Translations under genes and position numbers: made by a program
Part shown: one piece after another, positions 1 through 10,697 of the stretch
Numbering within the stretch: position 1 is the stretch's first letter
How the letters are laid out: each line of letters starts with the position of its first letter
The notes under the pieces: generated by a model
What the model saw: the letters and a program-made list of their open reading frames with translations, nothing else
Told to the model about the DNA's origin: nothing
The model's database searches: none
Assembly (NCBI GenBank): GCA_947683425.1
Contig: CANTUQ010000031.1
Coordinates: 5,529,001 to 5,593,000 of the forward strand
DNA: 64,000 nt
Direction of reading: 5' to 3'
From: Excoecaria cochinchinensis
Taxonomy: Eukaryota; Streptophyta; Magnoliopsida; Malpighiales; Euphorbiaceae

Positions 1-49
1 CTTCATCGAGTGACTCTGACCTGGACTACCTCAAGACCCGGTGTCTACA
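1..49 (-). repeat. Tip of the Tat 3' LTR
   Basis: These bases match 47997-48045 with one difference and end in GGTGTCTACA, the reverse complement of the LTR start. The rest of this 3' LTR lies left of the window. The neighbouring purine tract on the minus strand confirms that this is the U3 start of the 3' LTR. Confidence 0.9.
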
Positions 50-66
50 GTTGCCCCCAATTTTGG
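50..66 (-). other. Polypurine tract of the minus Tat element
   Basis: Read on the minus strand this is an A/G-rich run with GGGGGCAAC directly before the LTR start TGTAGACACC. It is the expected primer site for plus-strand DNA synthesis during reverse transcription. Confidence 0.8.
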
Positions 67-757
67 GAAAACTCGCGCACTAGTGCCTAGATGAGCCAAA
101 ATTTAGAGAAGAAAGGAACGAAACGTATACTTGAGGCAGTCCTTACCTTTTCTCGGGGAAGTGGTGATGCGTCGAGTCGGTTTCGGACTTGCAAAATGCG
201 AAGTTTGCCCTCCTGAGCTGCACCGAGTCTACTCTAGACTTTACAAAGTGCTGATGGTGGCTCTCCTGAGCTGTATCGAGTCTTCTCCAGACTTACAAAG
301 CACGGATGATTGCTCTCTTGAGCTGCACCGAGTCTATTCCAGACTTATAAAGCGCGGATCATTGCTCTCCTGAGCTGCACCGAGTCTATTCTAGACTTAC
401 AAAGCGCGGATCATTGCTCTCCTGAGCGGGGCATTCTTCTGAACTGTGTGTTTCGATTTGGCGGCTTCATCCTGCCCCCGAAGTATAATTATGATCTTTT
501 GATTTCATGTGATCTCAAAGGACATGATGTTTGAACTGTTTATTCTCCCTTTTGACTGTTGGTCAATTTTGAATTGGTGTAAAACCACGTTCCTGTATTA
601 CAAGAGATCCTCGTTAATCCTCGTACCAATTAATTTGACTGTAGATTGGTGAACATTTTTTATGATTAATCTTCCTTTTTATCATATGATTAATTATCCC
701 TTTTTCTCTTTCTTTTTCTTTTTTTTAAAAGAGTTAAATCACGAAGAAAATGCAAAT
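67..757 (-). other. Tat 3' untranslated region with a 52-bp tandem repeat
   Basis: Gene-free segment between the polypurine tract and the env-like ORF. It contains the tandem repeat described separately and an AT-rich, T-rich stretch at about 640-730. I see no other coding or regulatory signal. Confidence 0.6.
205..428. repeat. 52-bp tandem repeat, about four copies
   Basis: The phrase TCCTGAGCTG (or a one-base variant) starts at 211, 264, 316, 368 and partly at 420, giving a period of 52-53 bp. Each unit also carries a CGAGTCT core and an AGACTT...AAAG block. The copies differ at several bases. It lies in the 3' untranslated part of the Tat element. Confidence 0.85.
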
Positions 758-2876
758 TTAACAGGCTAGCCATAAATGCTTTTCCACTAAAAAGTTAAAT
801 TTTGTACAATGTAATGTAAGCATGATAATATAAAATACAAAAATGATATCATGACTCCCTAAAGGGCTATAGGGGTGGATAGTCTGAAAGCTCCTCCTCC
901 GGATCATCATCATCATCTGATATATGAACTGTCTGAGACCGAGATGAAGAGGCAGAGGGTCCCGCATCTGGAGCAGATGGCTAACTGGGAGGGGCTGATG
1001 GTCCGGCCCGCTGAGTAGTTGAGGCTCTGGCCTGTCACTGGTATCTAGGAGGTACCGATAATGGCTGTGCTCTCGCTGGATCCTGCTGCTGGAACTGGAC
1101 CTGAGCAAACCCATCTAGGAAAGGCTATGCACATACTGTCATAAACTGCAGCATATCAGTGACGAGCCCCCCTAACTCTCTAAAAGCGTCGCCCAGGCGG
1201 AGGGTCTGATCTGTGGAGGCGGTCCCCATACTCTTCAGCCTATCCTCAGTATGCTCCCTGAACTCCCGAAGAGACTGGGCAATGGGAGGTATGGCACCCT
1301 CCAAGACCTGAATCCTGAACCTGAGAGCCTCAACTGACTCTTCCACGATCTGTAAGGATGCATCCATCCTCTGGGCTACCCCATCCTGGGAGGTCCTCAT
1401 CTCTTGCCTTAATTGATCCACAAACCTCTCCTGCTCCTGCCTCAAAAAGTCAATGAGCCTCCCTTGCTCCTGAATAATACTCTGCTGCTGATCCAGCCGC
1501 TCTAATATGACTCTATCTTGCTCCCCGAGGTGATCGAGAAGGGCCCTATCTCTCTCCTCCTGCCTGTAGTCAAAGGACGCGAAGGTAGAAGCCAGTAGTG
1601 CAGCAAAATCTGGCTGCGCTGGGACAACCGATGATGAGGAAGGAGGGGAAGCTGACTCTGGTGCCGGCTCTAGAGGTGGAGCTATAGAAGTAGATGCCCC
1701 CAGATCCCCTTCCCTAGCATATGGACTGAGCCTGTCATGGGCCCGGGGAGTAGTCCGATGTACTCTCGATGGCGGAGGCGAAGTGGGACTCTGTACTCTC
1801 TGCCCTGAAGGAGTAGCGAATAGCTCATCCATGGTGAACTCGATCCCCATGTCAAAGGGCGTACCTGGATGCTCCTCTTGGTGCTGCTGAGGCTCGGGAG
1901 GTTGGTGCTCCATCTGAGGCTGCTCCATATGGGGCTGCTCCTCCATCTGAGGCTACTCCTCCATTTGAGGCTGCTGCTCCTCCATCTGAGGCTGCTCCTC
2001 CACTGGCTCTAACGAGGGCAAGCTGAATGCATGTCTGGTCTCATGCACAGTACGAAGCCTATATGCCTCTGGCCTATCATAGCCATAGTGATAGCTGCCG
2101 GAGCATCCACATAAATGCTCTCATCCAAAGCACGCCCCAGGATGTCTGGACGAACTCCCAAACTCAGAAGCAATCTGGTAATAACTCCCCCAACATACAC
2201 TACAGGGGCTGTCCCCCTAAATACCCTCACTAGGTTGACCAATATCTCATGGCTGATGTTAAGTCTCTGGCCTGCCACCATGGCCCACAAGCTCCAAATC
2301 TCTGCGGCATTGAGAGATCCTGGGTTACCAGCTCGTCCTACATATGAGCTGGATAAGACTCTGTGAACATATCGCAGGGCCTGTGACGAGAGTACCGTGC
2401 TCTTTGCCTTATCATGATCATACGGCACTCCCGACAAGGCAATAACTGCACAATGCTGACGTCTAACTGACCTCTGAGGCGCTATGACATCCTGCCTGAA
2501 CGGAAGCCCCATGGCCTCTGTGAACCGCTGACGGGTAATACTATAATGATGGCCCTCGATCCAAAACTGTATGACACCCACCTCTATGTCAGATCTCTGA
2601 TATCCCCCATACTATAACATGGCAAGAAACTACCGTACTATCTCCAGGTGAGTCTGGAAGGCAGGCATCAAAAACTCTGTCCATCCCGCACCTGCTATCA
2701 GAATGTCAACCTCATCTACTATCCCCAGAGCCTCAAGGAATGGTCGGGAAATGAAGCAGTTAGCTCGGAACTGCACCTGAGCCAGCTCCGTATATCTCTG
2801 TCTAGCCTCATCACTCATCCACCCCGGGGCCTGAGGCTCGGGCTCGTCGTGAGGAGCATATCATCGCGGTGGCATC
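758..2876 (-). pseudogene. Degenerate Athila-type env-like / ORF1 protein of the Tat element
   Basis: Sense-strand gene downstream of pol. Pieces at 2630-2818, 2009-2581 and 1125-1946 give one domain order: an N-terminal region ending in GAGWTEF, a core with FWIEGHHYS followed by TEAMGLP, a Gln/Glu/Met-rich repeat (QPQMEE units) and a C-terminal coiled coil of about 150 residues. The core aligns by eye with the env-like proteins of the Athila copies here (FWLEGTQYN..SEILGFP and FWLNKRKYT..SEALGFP). The predicted first coding exon starts at 2876 with G|ATG after a splice acceptor and meets a TGA four codons later; at least two in-frame TAGs (near 2627 and 2600) and a frameshift near 2000 follow. 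The biochemical role of this family is unknown. 'Env-like' refers to position only; I see no clear signal peptide or membrane anchor. Confidence 0.7.
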
Positions 2877-3533
2877 CTGCGAATGAGGTAAATAGTTAGC
2901 TTGGCATCATAGACATAAATGAAACTTTGCTTAGAAATTGAGGCAGCATTCTGACGGGATTGTGTCTAAACCAATAAGATAAATTATGGGCAGTACCCCA
3001 ACAAGGGTGTGCCCAACCTCTTGCATAAAAAAGAAGGGACAGGCCTCGGGCCCCAAGCAATAATGCAATATATTCACATTTGCTAAAAAAATTTGGGCAG
3101 CACCCCGACAAGGGTGTGCCCAACCTCCTGCATAAAAAAACAAATAAAAAAGAAGGACAGGCCTCAAGCCCCAAGCAATCATTGCAACATGCTCAAATCT
3201 GCTTTACTTCCTATTTCCTAGCATTGGTTCCAATGTGCATGCATTTCTAAAGCCATGTCTTATCTAGAAAACTCGGGAACAAATATACATTTATCACTAA
3301 TTGTTTTTAAACAATATATATCAATCCATCTTGTGCCCATTAAAAAGAAAAAATTGCATGCTATTTACTCTATGCTTCAAGTCATGCATTTTATTACTAA
3401 ACAAATGATATTTCAATTAACTAACAAGGCTACTAATTATACTAATTCAAAAGAAGAAAGAAGAAGATTAAATTACATTACTCATGATAAAATAAAATAA
3501 AAATGATCAAAAGATGGAAGGATTTTACTAACC
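2877..3533 (-). other. Predicted intron in the leader of the Tat env-like gene
   Basis: On the minus strand the donor is CCAG|GTTAGT (intron begins at 3532) and the acceptor TTCGCAG|GATG (intron ends at 2877), enclosing about 656 bp of AT-rich DNA without a supported gene. Two near-identical segments rich in GGTTGGGCACACCCTTGT occur at 2990-3040 and 3100-3150, a local direct repeat about 105 bp apart. The upstream exon, about 3533-3650, is non-coding. The splice sites are read by eye and unconfirmed. Confidence 0.5.
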
Positions 3534-3639
3534 TGGAAGTTGAAACCCAAAGAAGATGTAAAAAACTCACAACTGGTGCAAAAAAATGAAAAGAGAAACA
3601 AAGGGAAAAGCATCGGTGCAAAGAAGAAGGGAAAGAAAG

Positions 3640-3880
3640 TGACAGCCTGTCGGTACCTACGCCTTTATATAGAATTTAAGTACCGATGGGCTTTCCGTTC
3701 ATGTAGCGACAGACGGGCATTCCGTCTGTCTATTCAAATTTCGCTTTTAACCCTCATTAATTACCTAATTAATGCGAGTGATATGCACGATGCAAAACCT
3801 GCCAGGTAGACAAGTACAGACGGGTTCACCGTCTAATTATAGGGACGGGCTAGCCGTCGGTAAACCAAAACTATATAACC
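3640..3880. promoter_or_regulatory. Putative bidirectional promoter with GACGG hairpins
   Basis: Two TATA boxes face outward: CTATATAAAG on the minus strand at 3663-3672 and CTATATAACC on the plus strand at 3871-3880. The minus box would drive the env-like gene and the plus box the antisense gene whose ATG is at 4004. Between them lie dyads with GACGG arms: 3708-3730 (GACAGACGG...CCGTCTGTC), 3818-3834 and 3844-3858. The same GACGG/CCGTC word forms the dyads in this element's LTR (47688-47855), so LTR and internal promoter share a motif. Promoter activity is inferred from sequence only. Confidence 0.6.
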
Positions 3881-4003
3881 CAGCTTTTTTCTTGGATTTC
3901 GTGCCTCTTCCTTATTTTAGCTTCATAAAAGGCTCTTTTCTCTAGTTTTTTCCTTTTTTCCTCCTTTATTCCCCTTAGCAACTGTGACTTTAGCTGTTGG
4001 GCC

Positions 4004-5355
4004 ATGAATTCTCCTTTTCTTTCCAAAATGCACCGTATCTTAGACGATGCTCAAATTTGGGAGCACAACACCCTTGCCCCCCTTTCTGGACTGAGGTTTT
4101 TACGAAGAGTCAAGATAGATTACAACCTTCTTTTGGCTGCGACCCACTTCTGGGATCCTCGTTTTCATATTTTCAGGTTCACCTATCAGGAAATATGCCC
4201 CCTGCTTGAAGAACTTGTTGCTATTGTCGGGAGTTGGTATCCCCCTGGTGCTTTGCCCTGTGTACCTCGCTGTGGTTTGATCCAAAACCGGGATATTGCT
4301 CTATCCTTCAGTATAGCTCCTTCTGACGCTACTCGTTTAGTTCCTCAGGGTCCAGTATTTGCTTTGGAACCTCTGATTGAAGCAATGGATGAATTCTCCA
4401 ACATTCCCTCATATAGCATAAGTGTCCTCTTCCTTTTTTGCCTGATGAAGTATCTAGTCGTGACCTCAGAGGAACTGCGCGGACACCCCCGTCTGTTTGG
4501 AATTCTGGACGACTTTCATCGCGGGCTGACCCCTTTCCCTCTCATTCTGGCTGAGACTATCTTGGGTTTGGACTCTGTTCGTGCCGGGCCTACCACTTCA
4601 TTCTCTGGAAGTCCCTTATTACTTCAGGTACGTCATTTATTTTAAAAGGTAGTGCGTCCCTTGTGGATTTTCACACTAGCTTTTCTTAGCGGGAAGTGCG
4701 TTCTTTCGGATTTTCACACAACCCTATGCCTAATTTTTGCCTGAAGTAAATCCAACTTACTCTAGCAGCTTTTCTTTGCCTTTTATTCTATTTTCTTTGG
4801 CTTTTATTTTTTCTTTGTTTCCTCTTTCAGATTTGGTTGCAGGAGAAATTGAAGCTTTTGTCAGAGCCACCTCCTAGAGTCATTAATCAGTACTCTGCGA
4901 AGTGTTTTCTTCCTCGCCAGCGACTGTACTTACCTGGGACCCCTGACGAGGGCATTACCAGATTCAGTGAGATATCAGATGAGGATATTAACTTCACGCA
5001 TGCTTGGCTTCCCTTGTCCAGTGCAGTTATTGATGGGTCTTCAAGATGCGTTCCCCTATGCGGGCTTCGCGAGGCAACTTTCTACATTACGGCCCGTTGC
5101 TCCCGTTAACTTGGGATGACTCAGGATGTGGTGAGACTCCCTCTATCCTTTCGAGGTGGAGTCCTTTCTACGGCTTTTGCTTCCCGCTATCATGAGCTCT
5201 GGAGTCGGCTTCCACTGAAAACTATCATACCTCCCTTCGGGAATCATTCTGTCACTTCCACCAGTGCATACAAAAGGTGGATACTTAGCCCATCATCTGA
5301 TAACCAAACTCGGCGACTGAGGCATTTAGCTAGCGAGGGTAGTAGTAGGGTATAG
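4004..5355 (+). pseudogene. Antisense plant-mobile-domain-like gene of the Tat element
   Basis: Two-exon gene opposite to the retrotransposon. Exon 1 runs from the ATG at 4004 to 4627, with a donor CAG|GTACGT at 4628. The acceptor CTCTTTCAG ends at 4830 and exon 2 continues in frame. A TAA at 5107-5109 breaks exon 2, after which the same frame is open to a stop near 5355. The segment from FWDPRFHIFRF to LEELVAIVG resembles the conserved core of plant mobile domain / DUF7745-type proteins, where an FWDP..FRF block precedes a TLEE..G block; that comparison is from memory. Antisense ORFs of this class are reported 3' of pol in some Tat elements. A TATA box lies about 125 bp upstream. It ends convergently with the integrase gene. 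Function unknown. Confidence 0.6.
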
Positions 5356-5744
5356 TTTAGTTTTACATGCATTTTGAGCAATATGTTTCTTTTTAAAGCA
5401 GAATTAGACAATGATATAAATGAATAAATCAAGTCTTATTTCATTTCACAAAATTGTGTACATTTCAGTACGATTTCAAAATACCTGATCATTTTGGTAC
5501 CGATTCAATTATGCACGACTACATTCATTCATGGAACTAGAATCTTGATAGTATTAAACTCCTGTCTCCAATCAGCCCTCTCGGGTTCTCATGATTGGAA
5601 ATTTTCTCTCATGCCTCTAAATTTTGCCCAGGATGCCTTTTTTCGGTTTTCATCCTGACGAGGCGCCCAATTTTAGCAAGGCCGCTTTTTTTTTCGGTTT
5701 TCGACCCGCGGGGCTTCCATTCTCTTCTTTTGATTTTGTAGCCT
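5356..5744. other. Spacer between the convergent antisense gene and integrase
   Basis: AT-rich then T-rich segment separating the 3' ends of the plus-strand antisense gene and the minus-strand pol. No further gene or clear terminator is visible. Confidence 0.5.
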
Positions 5745-6999
5745 TTAGCCATGGAACCTTTTGAGTCTATCAATATTGATCGGTTCTTTGAATTCATTGC
5801 CATCACTATCCGACAAAATCGCGGCTCCTTTTGACAACAGCTTCTTGAGGATAAATGGTCCTTCCCAGGTTGGTCTAAACTTTCCTCTGATATCTGGTAC
5901 CCCTGGTCTCATCTGTTTGAACACTAAATCTCCCTCCTTCAGCGGATGCTTTTTCACCTTCCTCCCAAATGATCTGGCCAGCCTCTTCTGATAGATCTGC
6001 TTATGATAGTAAGCTTTTAGCCTACCCTCATCCAATAAATTCAAATGCTGTAACCTCTGGTGTGCCCATTCGGCCTTTGGAATCTGAGCTTCCGTGATTA
6101 CTCTCAGCGATTTGAGCTCTACCTCGACTGGCAGCACTACTTCTTTCCCATAAACCAGAGAATACGGTGTAGCGCCTGTAGATGTCCTTACCGTCGTTCT
6201 GTAACCCCACAGAGCAAAAGGTAGCTTTTCCGCCCAGTCTTTATTAGTTTGGACCATCTTGGCTAGGATCTTCTTCACATTCTTATTGGCAGCCTCTACT
6301 GCCCCGTTAGCTTGTGGTCGATAGGGAGAGGATTTATGGTGCTCAATTCCGTACTTCTCAAGAAGCTTCCTGGTTTCCCCCATGAACTGCACCCCGTTAT
6401 CAGACACTATGTGATGTGGGAGTCCGTATCTGCAAATCAGATTCCTTTCAATGAACCTGGCCATATCTCTTGCATCAATCTTCTTGAAGGACTCCGCTTC
6501 TACCCATTTTGTAAAATAGTCGATTGCGACTATTATGTATCTATGCCCATTGGAGGCCGTAGGGCCGATCTCTCCAATAATGTCTATTCCCTAAGCAGCG
6601 AATGGCCAAGGTGATGTTAGGCTATGTAGCTCTGACACTGGCAAATGCCTTAAATCCGCATACTGCTGGCATAGCTGACACTGCTTGACATATTTTGAGC
6701 AATCGTTATCTATCGTAAGCCAGTAGAAGCCTTGCCTCATGATCTTCTTGGCCAATATCAGCCCGTTCATATGGGCTCCGCATACTCCGGCGTGTGTTTC
6801 TTCCATTACCCTCTTGGCCTCTTTCTCATCCAAACACCTCAATTGGATACCATCAGCTTGTCGTTTGTACAACATCCCATCTATACAGATGAACTGAGTG
6901 GACAGTTTGTGAATCATTCTCTGATCCTTTTCGGTAGCCTCCTCTGCAAATGTCGCATTCTCTAGATAGTTCATAATATCATGATACCACGGCTTCCCA
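5745..6999 (-). pseudogene. Tat integrase (C-terminal end of pol), broken
   Basis: Minus-strand integrase in two pieces. 6591-6974 holds the N-terminal part with the zinc-binding end (CSKYVKQCQLC) and stops after SPWPFAA because a TGG-type codon reads TAG at 6588-6590. The frame then resumes with GIDIIGE (first catalytic Asp), SDNGVQF (second Asp) and QANGAVEAANK (Glu), so the DDE triad is present. A C-terminal segment with RPTWEGPF resembles the GPY/F region, and the protein ends near 5745 in NIDRLKRFHG. The upstream link to RNase H is cut by the CACTA element at 7000. Integrase would insert the cDNA into the genome; this copy is inactive. Confidence 0.88.
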
Positions 7000-7175
7000 C
7001 ACTACAAGAAAATTGAGTTTTAACGACCAAAATTTAGCGAAGGGATAAAAATTCGGTCGTAAAAAGATATAAATAACGTAGGAAATTTAATCCGGTCGTT
7101 AGAACTCAATTTTTATTATTATTTACCGAAGGGTTTAATTTCGGCCGTTAAAAGCCCTAAACTCCGGTCGTTATT
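7000..7175 (+). repeat. Left terminal and subterminal repeats of the CACTA element
   Basis: After the CACTACAAGAAAA terminus, copies of AACGACC / GGTCGTT and CGAAGGG occur in both orientations through about 7170. In this superfamily such subterminal motifs are transposase binding sites. Confidence 0.85.
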
Positions 7176-7189
7176 GTCTTAAAACAAAA

Positions 7190-7533
7190 TGGCGGGACCA
7201 TTTACATCCAAATATAACCTAAAATCACAAAATACATTTTCCATTGCTAATTTCTTCAACTCTCTATGCCTCTACCTCGCTCGTCCCCTCCCTCAAGAGC
7301 CACCAGGCGCCAGATCCGGCGTTGCCCCCCATCCCGGTGCCGTTCGCTCCCTCACCGCCGCTGGCCCCCACCCTGCCTTCACAGATCCAGTCTCGCAGCT
7401 GCCGCTGCCTCGTGCCCCGTCTCCCTCATGTGTTGTCAATTCGCCGCTGTCGCCGTTCGCCCCCTCTTCTCTTGCTCGCCGGCGACTCTGCCCTCTCTCT
7501 CACCGGTCAATGTTCTCCATCTTTCTGTCTTAA
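7190..7533 (+). other. GC-rich segment of unknown origin inside the CACTA element
   Basis: A C-rich, GC-rich block in AT-rich surroundings, open in three plus frames, as expected of biased composition. Translations are Pro/Ser/Arg-rich with no recognisable domain. It could be a captured 5' untranslated region or exon; I do not call it a gene. Confidence 0.4.
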
Positions 7534-8882
7534 GTTTTTATTTATTTATTTATTTACTGTTGGAATATATTGTTGGAAGCAAGATCTGAAGGCCGGTTGT
7601 TTATAGATTTGAAGTGGCCTAGAAGTGCTGAGTTGGTATATTGTGCAAGATATTTCTTGATTTCAGTCTTAGAATGGTAAATTATTTATGTGTATTTGGA
7701 GATGATAATCGAGACTCGATAATTATAAAATTCCATCTTTCAGTGTAATAACAATGGACTATCATTCCATTATTTAGCTTTTATTATTAAAATATGCAGA
7801 AACAAGCAAGCAAGAAGGAGAGAGACTCCGAGAGGCACTCCTCTTATCAGCTCGGCTTTGCCAAAAATAAAACCAGAATCTGGACTCTAGTCTCCTTCTA
7901 ATCCCTCTCTGGTTAGTTTTTTTTTTTTAATTCTAATATGTTTCATTCTTTATTTGATTCTTCCTCTTCTTCTTCATACTGCGTAATTTTATTATTTTGT
8001 TATTTGATTTTTGTTTTTGTGGATGTGGTCTCTTTGTGATTCTTATGAGTGATTTTGGATACGGGAATTCCTGATTTGCTTCAATGAGATCTTAAGTTGG
8101 TTCCATTTCTTGAATTTTAGGAGTTTTTGATTACGGTGAATCCATTTTGTGATGGGTTTCAATTAGTTTAGTTGGCGAGCGTTTTATTGTGCTGGTCATC
8201 TTCTTTTTTCTGTGGGTCTTGATTTCTTATTTTATACTCTTTTTTCTGTGCTTCTACATATTCTTAAAGTTCTTTGCATGCAATCTATGATTTGAAACAA
8301 ATGAATTTTGTATCGAGGTTATCAAGCTCCATTCAGGTTTTAACCGGATCTGGTTTTTTTTGTGTCATGTATTTGAGACACCAGTTATAGGCTTGAAAAT
8401 GTGATGAATTAAAAGGTCTAGTTAGTCATAAATTTTTTCGATCAATGGAATAATTAACTCTAATTGTATTGCTTTTGACATACTGAGATTTCCATGATCA
8501 AGGATTTGGTAATAACATGGAAAGATAAGGTGCCACTATTTGCTGATTATCTTGACAAAATGGAATCCTTACTGATCAGACAAGGTGCTTTATGGTATAT
8601 GTTTGTTTCTGCCTGATCAAGAGCAAACTTAGCCTTAATGGTTGATATAATATCTCATCTCTTTTAGCCTTTATTGATTTCCGTATTAAAGCACCTTAAT
8701 GCTTTTAGCTTCATATTTTCGTTTTTTTTATGAGAATCTAAGCTACCTTCTTCTAATGCGAATTATGCGATAGTGTTATTTCACAATTTACTGTATATTT
8801 ATTTTATCAGTATCTTTCTTGGGAATTCACCATTCAATTAGTACCTTAATATGAGCTCTAAATTAACTTGTGTGTTTTGCAG
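7534..8882 (+). other. Captured non-coding sequence upstream of the HAK exons
   Basis: A purine-rich segment at about 7800-7910 ends in CTCTG|GTTAG, plausible for a non-coding first exon and donor, followed by about 950 bp of T-rich, intron-like DNA ending in the acceptor TTTTGCAG at 8882. Read as captured 5' region and intron of the transporter gene. No ORF is supported. Confidence 0.45.
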
Positions 8883-9452
8883 CTTTCATGGGTTAATCTC
8901 TCAAGGAATTTAATATTAGCTTACCAGAGCTTTGGTGTAGTGTTTGGAGACCTGAGTACTTCTCCTCTTTACGTTTACCAAGTGTATTCACTGATAAACT
9001 GCAGAACCATCAAAATGAGGATGCAATATTTGGTGTGTTTTCTTTGATTTTCTGGATACTTACATTGTTACCTCTAATTAAGTATGTCTTTATCCTATTG
9101 AGCGCAGATGATAATGGTGAAGGTAAGACGACTCTCTTGATTGGATTTTTCCCTTTGTGAAGGCCAGTTTCGTACACTTTTGGCTAATACATTTAATTCA
9201 TAACAGATGGTGCATTTGCTCTTTATTCCCTACTTTGCAGGCATGCAAAGTTTAATTTACTTCCCAATCAACAAGTAGCTGATGAGGAGCTCTCAGCATA
9301 CAAGTATGCCCCCTCTGCTCAGATTGACAGCTCCTCTGTACTGAAGAGATTTATGAAGAAGCACAAAAGAATAAGGACTGTTCTGCTTATTGTGGTACTG
9401 TTTGGTGCTTGCATGGTTATAGGTGATGGTGTGCTTATTCCAGCAATATCAG
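8883..9452 (+). pseudogene. Captured exons of a HAK/KUP/KT potassium transporter
   Basis: Exon a (8883-9122) encodes LAYQSFGVVFGDLSTSPLY, a hallmark first transmembrane segment of HAK/KUP K+ transporters, then HQNEDAIFG and YVFILLSADDNGE. Exon b (9207-9452) continues with ALYSLLCRHAKFNLLPN and FGACMVIGDGVLIPAIS. Splice sites are intact: GT at 9123, AG at 9206, GT at 9453. One base is missing around 8979-8981, so exon a changes frame between its first and second halves. Only the N-terminal part of the roughly 750-800 residue family protein is present. The family takes up K+ across plasma or vacuolar membranes. Retained introns show DNA-level capture by the CACTA element, not retroposition. Confidence 0.9.
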
Positions 9453-10394
9453 GTAATGAATTGCTGTGCATTACTAATAATGTTCTGAAATAGGATTTTG
9501 TGGATACATCACCTCCTTCTTTGGTAAAAAATTCACTATATGAGCAATTGGATTCAACCTTTTACTTGAGCCAATTATTCTAGTATAAACAATGACATGG
9601 CAGCTCAACCTATTCAACTATGGGTTAATAATCCACCATAAAAAGGGAAATGAATGCAAATTATGACTCACCCTTTTTGCCTTTTAAAAAAGTAAATGAA
9701 TAAATAATATCATCTAGATTCCATATGAAGCTGCAACAAAACTTGCTATAACAAGAAAATAGTAGTTTTTTGTTTGGGTGCACATGTGTGTATGCATCTC
9801 CAAGCTGTCCCTTTACCAATTGTTTTGCTTGATTCACCATAAGTTTTCATGTGGCTAGTGGGAAATACTGTCAATATCAGTTTTCTCATCTAGGAGTGAG
9901 GTTGTTATTTGATAAGTTAAAAAGTCTAATGTTTATAGAAAGATTCATCTAGGAGTGAGGTTGTTATTAGGCATTACCTTTTCCTTTTTGGTGACTGAAG
10001 CTTTTTCTTTATGCGGGGGTTGGTACAATGTTGGACTTCATGTGTCATTCTTGCGGCTCCGAGCATAGGCCAATGATTTCAAAATTCAATACAGTAGTGT
10101 TGTTAGGCTTTTTTTGAACTTCCATTTATTGATACTTTTTATTTTGTTTATAGTTGTGACAAATAGAATGCTGTTCAATTTGTAAATTTGACTATAATTT
10201 GTAACTTTTCTTTTTTAATATATGAAAGAGTTTATTATATTTTTATATAAAATATATGTGAATGATACGTACTTACATGTAATATTATTATAAAGTGGTT
10301 TATATTTTAAAATACTTTTTTGGTATACATGTCTGGTGTATTATGATAAATCAAAGGTTATAATATATTGGTGGTTGTTGTTTGTTAGCTGTAA
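9453..10394 (+). other. Intron-like and unassigned sequence downstream of the HAK exons
   Basis: AT-rich DNA starting at the donor of exon b. An approximate direct repeat (TTCATCTAGGAGTGAGGTTGTTATT-like text) occurs near 9885 and 9945. No further transporter exon is recognisable, so capture seems to stop within the next intron. Confidence 0.4.
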
Positions 10395-10697
10395 ATATAA
10401 TTAGCGAAGGGAAAATCCGGTCGCTAAAAGGTATTTTCAACGACCGGAATTTCCCTTCGTTGAAAGTAAATACAATCAACGAAGGGAAAATTCGGTCGTT
10501 AAAAATTAGTATTCAACGACCGAAAATGTTCCGATCGTTAAAGACATTAACGACCGGATTCAAAATCCGGTCATCTATACTTTTAACGAAGGGGCTTTTA
10601 CCGACCGGATTTTTCGGTCGTTATAGGTTTTTAACGACCGGATTTTGACTTTTAACGACCGGATTTCCCTTCGTTAAAGGGCATTTTTCTTGTAGTG
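10395..10697 (-). repeat. Right terminal and subterminal repeats of the CACTA element
   Basis: At least ten copies of AACGACCGG / CCGGTCGTT and several CGAAGGG / CCCTTCGTT motifs are packed into about 290 bp, in both orientations, ending in the inverted terminus at 10697. Much denser than the left end. Confidence 0.88.

Larger units (their letters stand above)
7000..10697 (+). mobile_element. Non-autonomous CACTA (En/Spm) transposon carrying host gene exons
   Basis: Begins CACTACAAGAAAA at 7000 and ends in the inverted form TTTTTCTTGTAGTG at 10697. A perfect 3-bp target duplication CCA flanks it (6997-6999 and 10698-10700). Both ends carry clustered subterminal repeats. At 3.7 kb it encodes no transposase, so it must be mobilised in trans. 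It carries two exons of a HAK/KUP transporter and other sequence that is probably also captured. It lies within the Tat pol between integrase and RNase H. Strand is given for the captured gene. Confidence 0.95.

Noticed and set aside
7190..7533. GC-rich region open in three plus frames as a gene
   Set aside because: Several overlapping open frames come from base composition. No domain or conserved residue pattern is recognisable, and it sits in a transposon.
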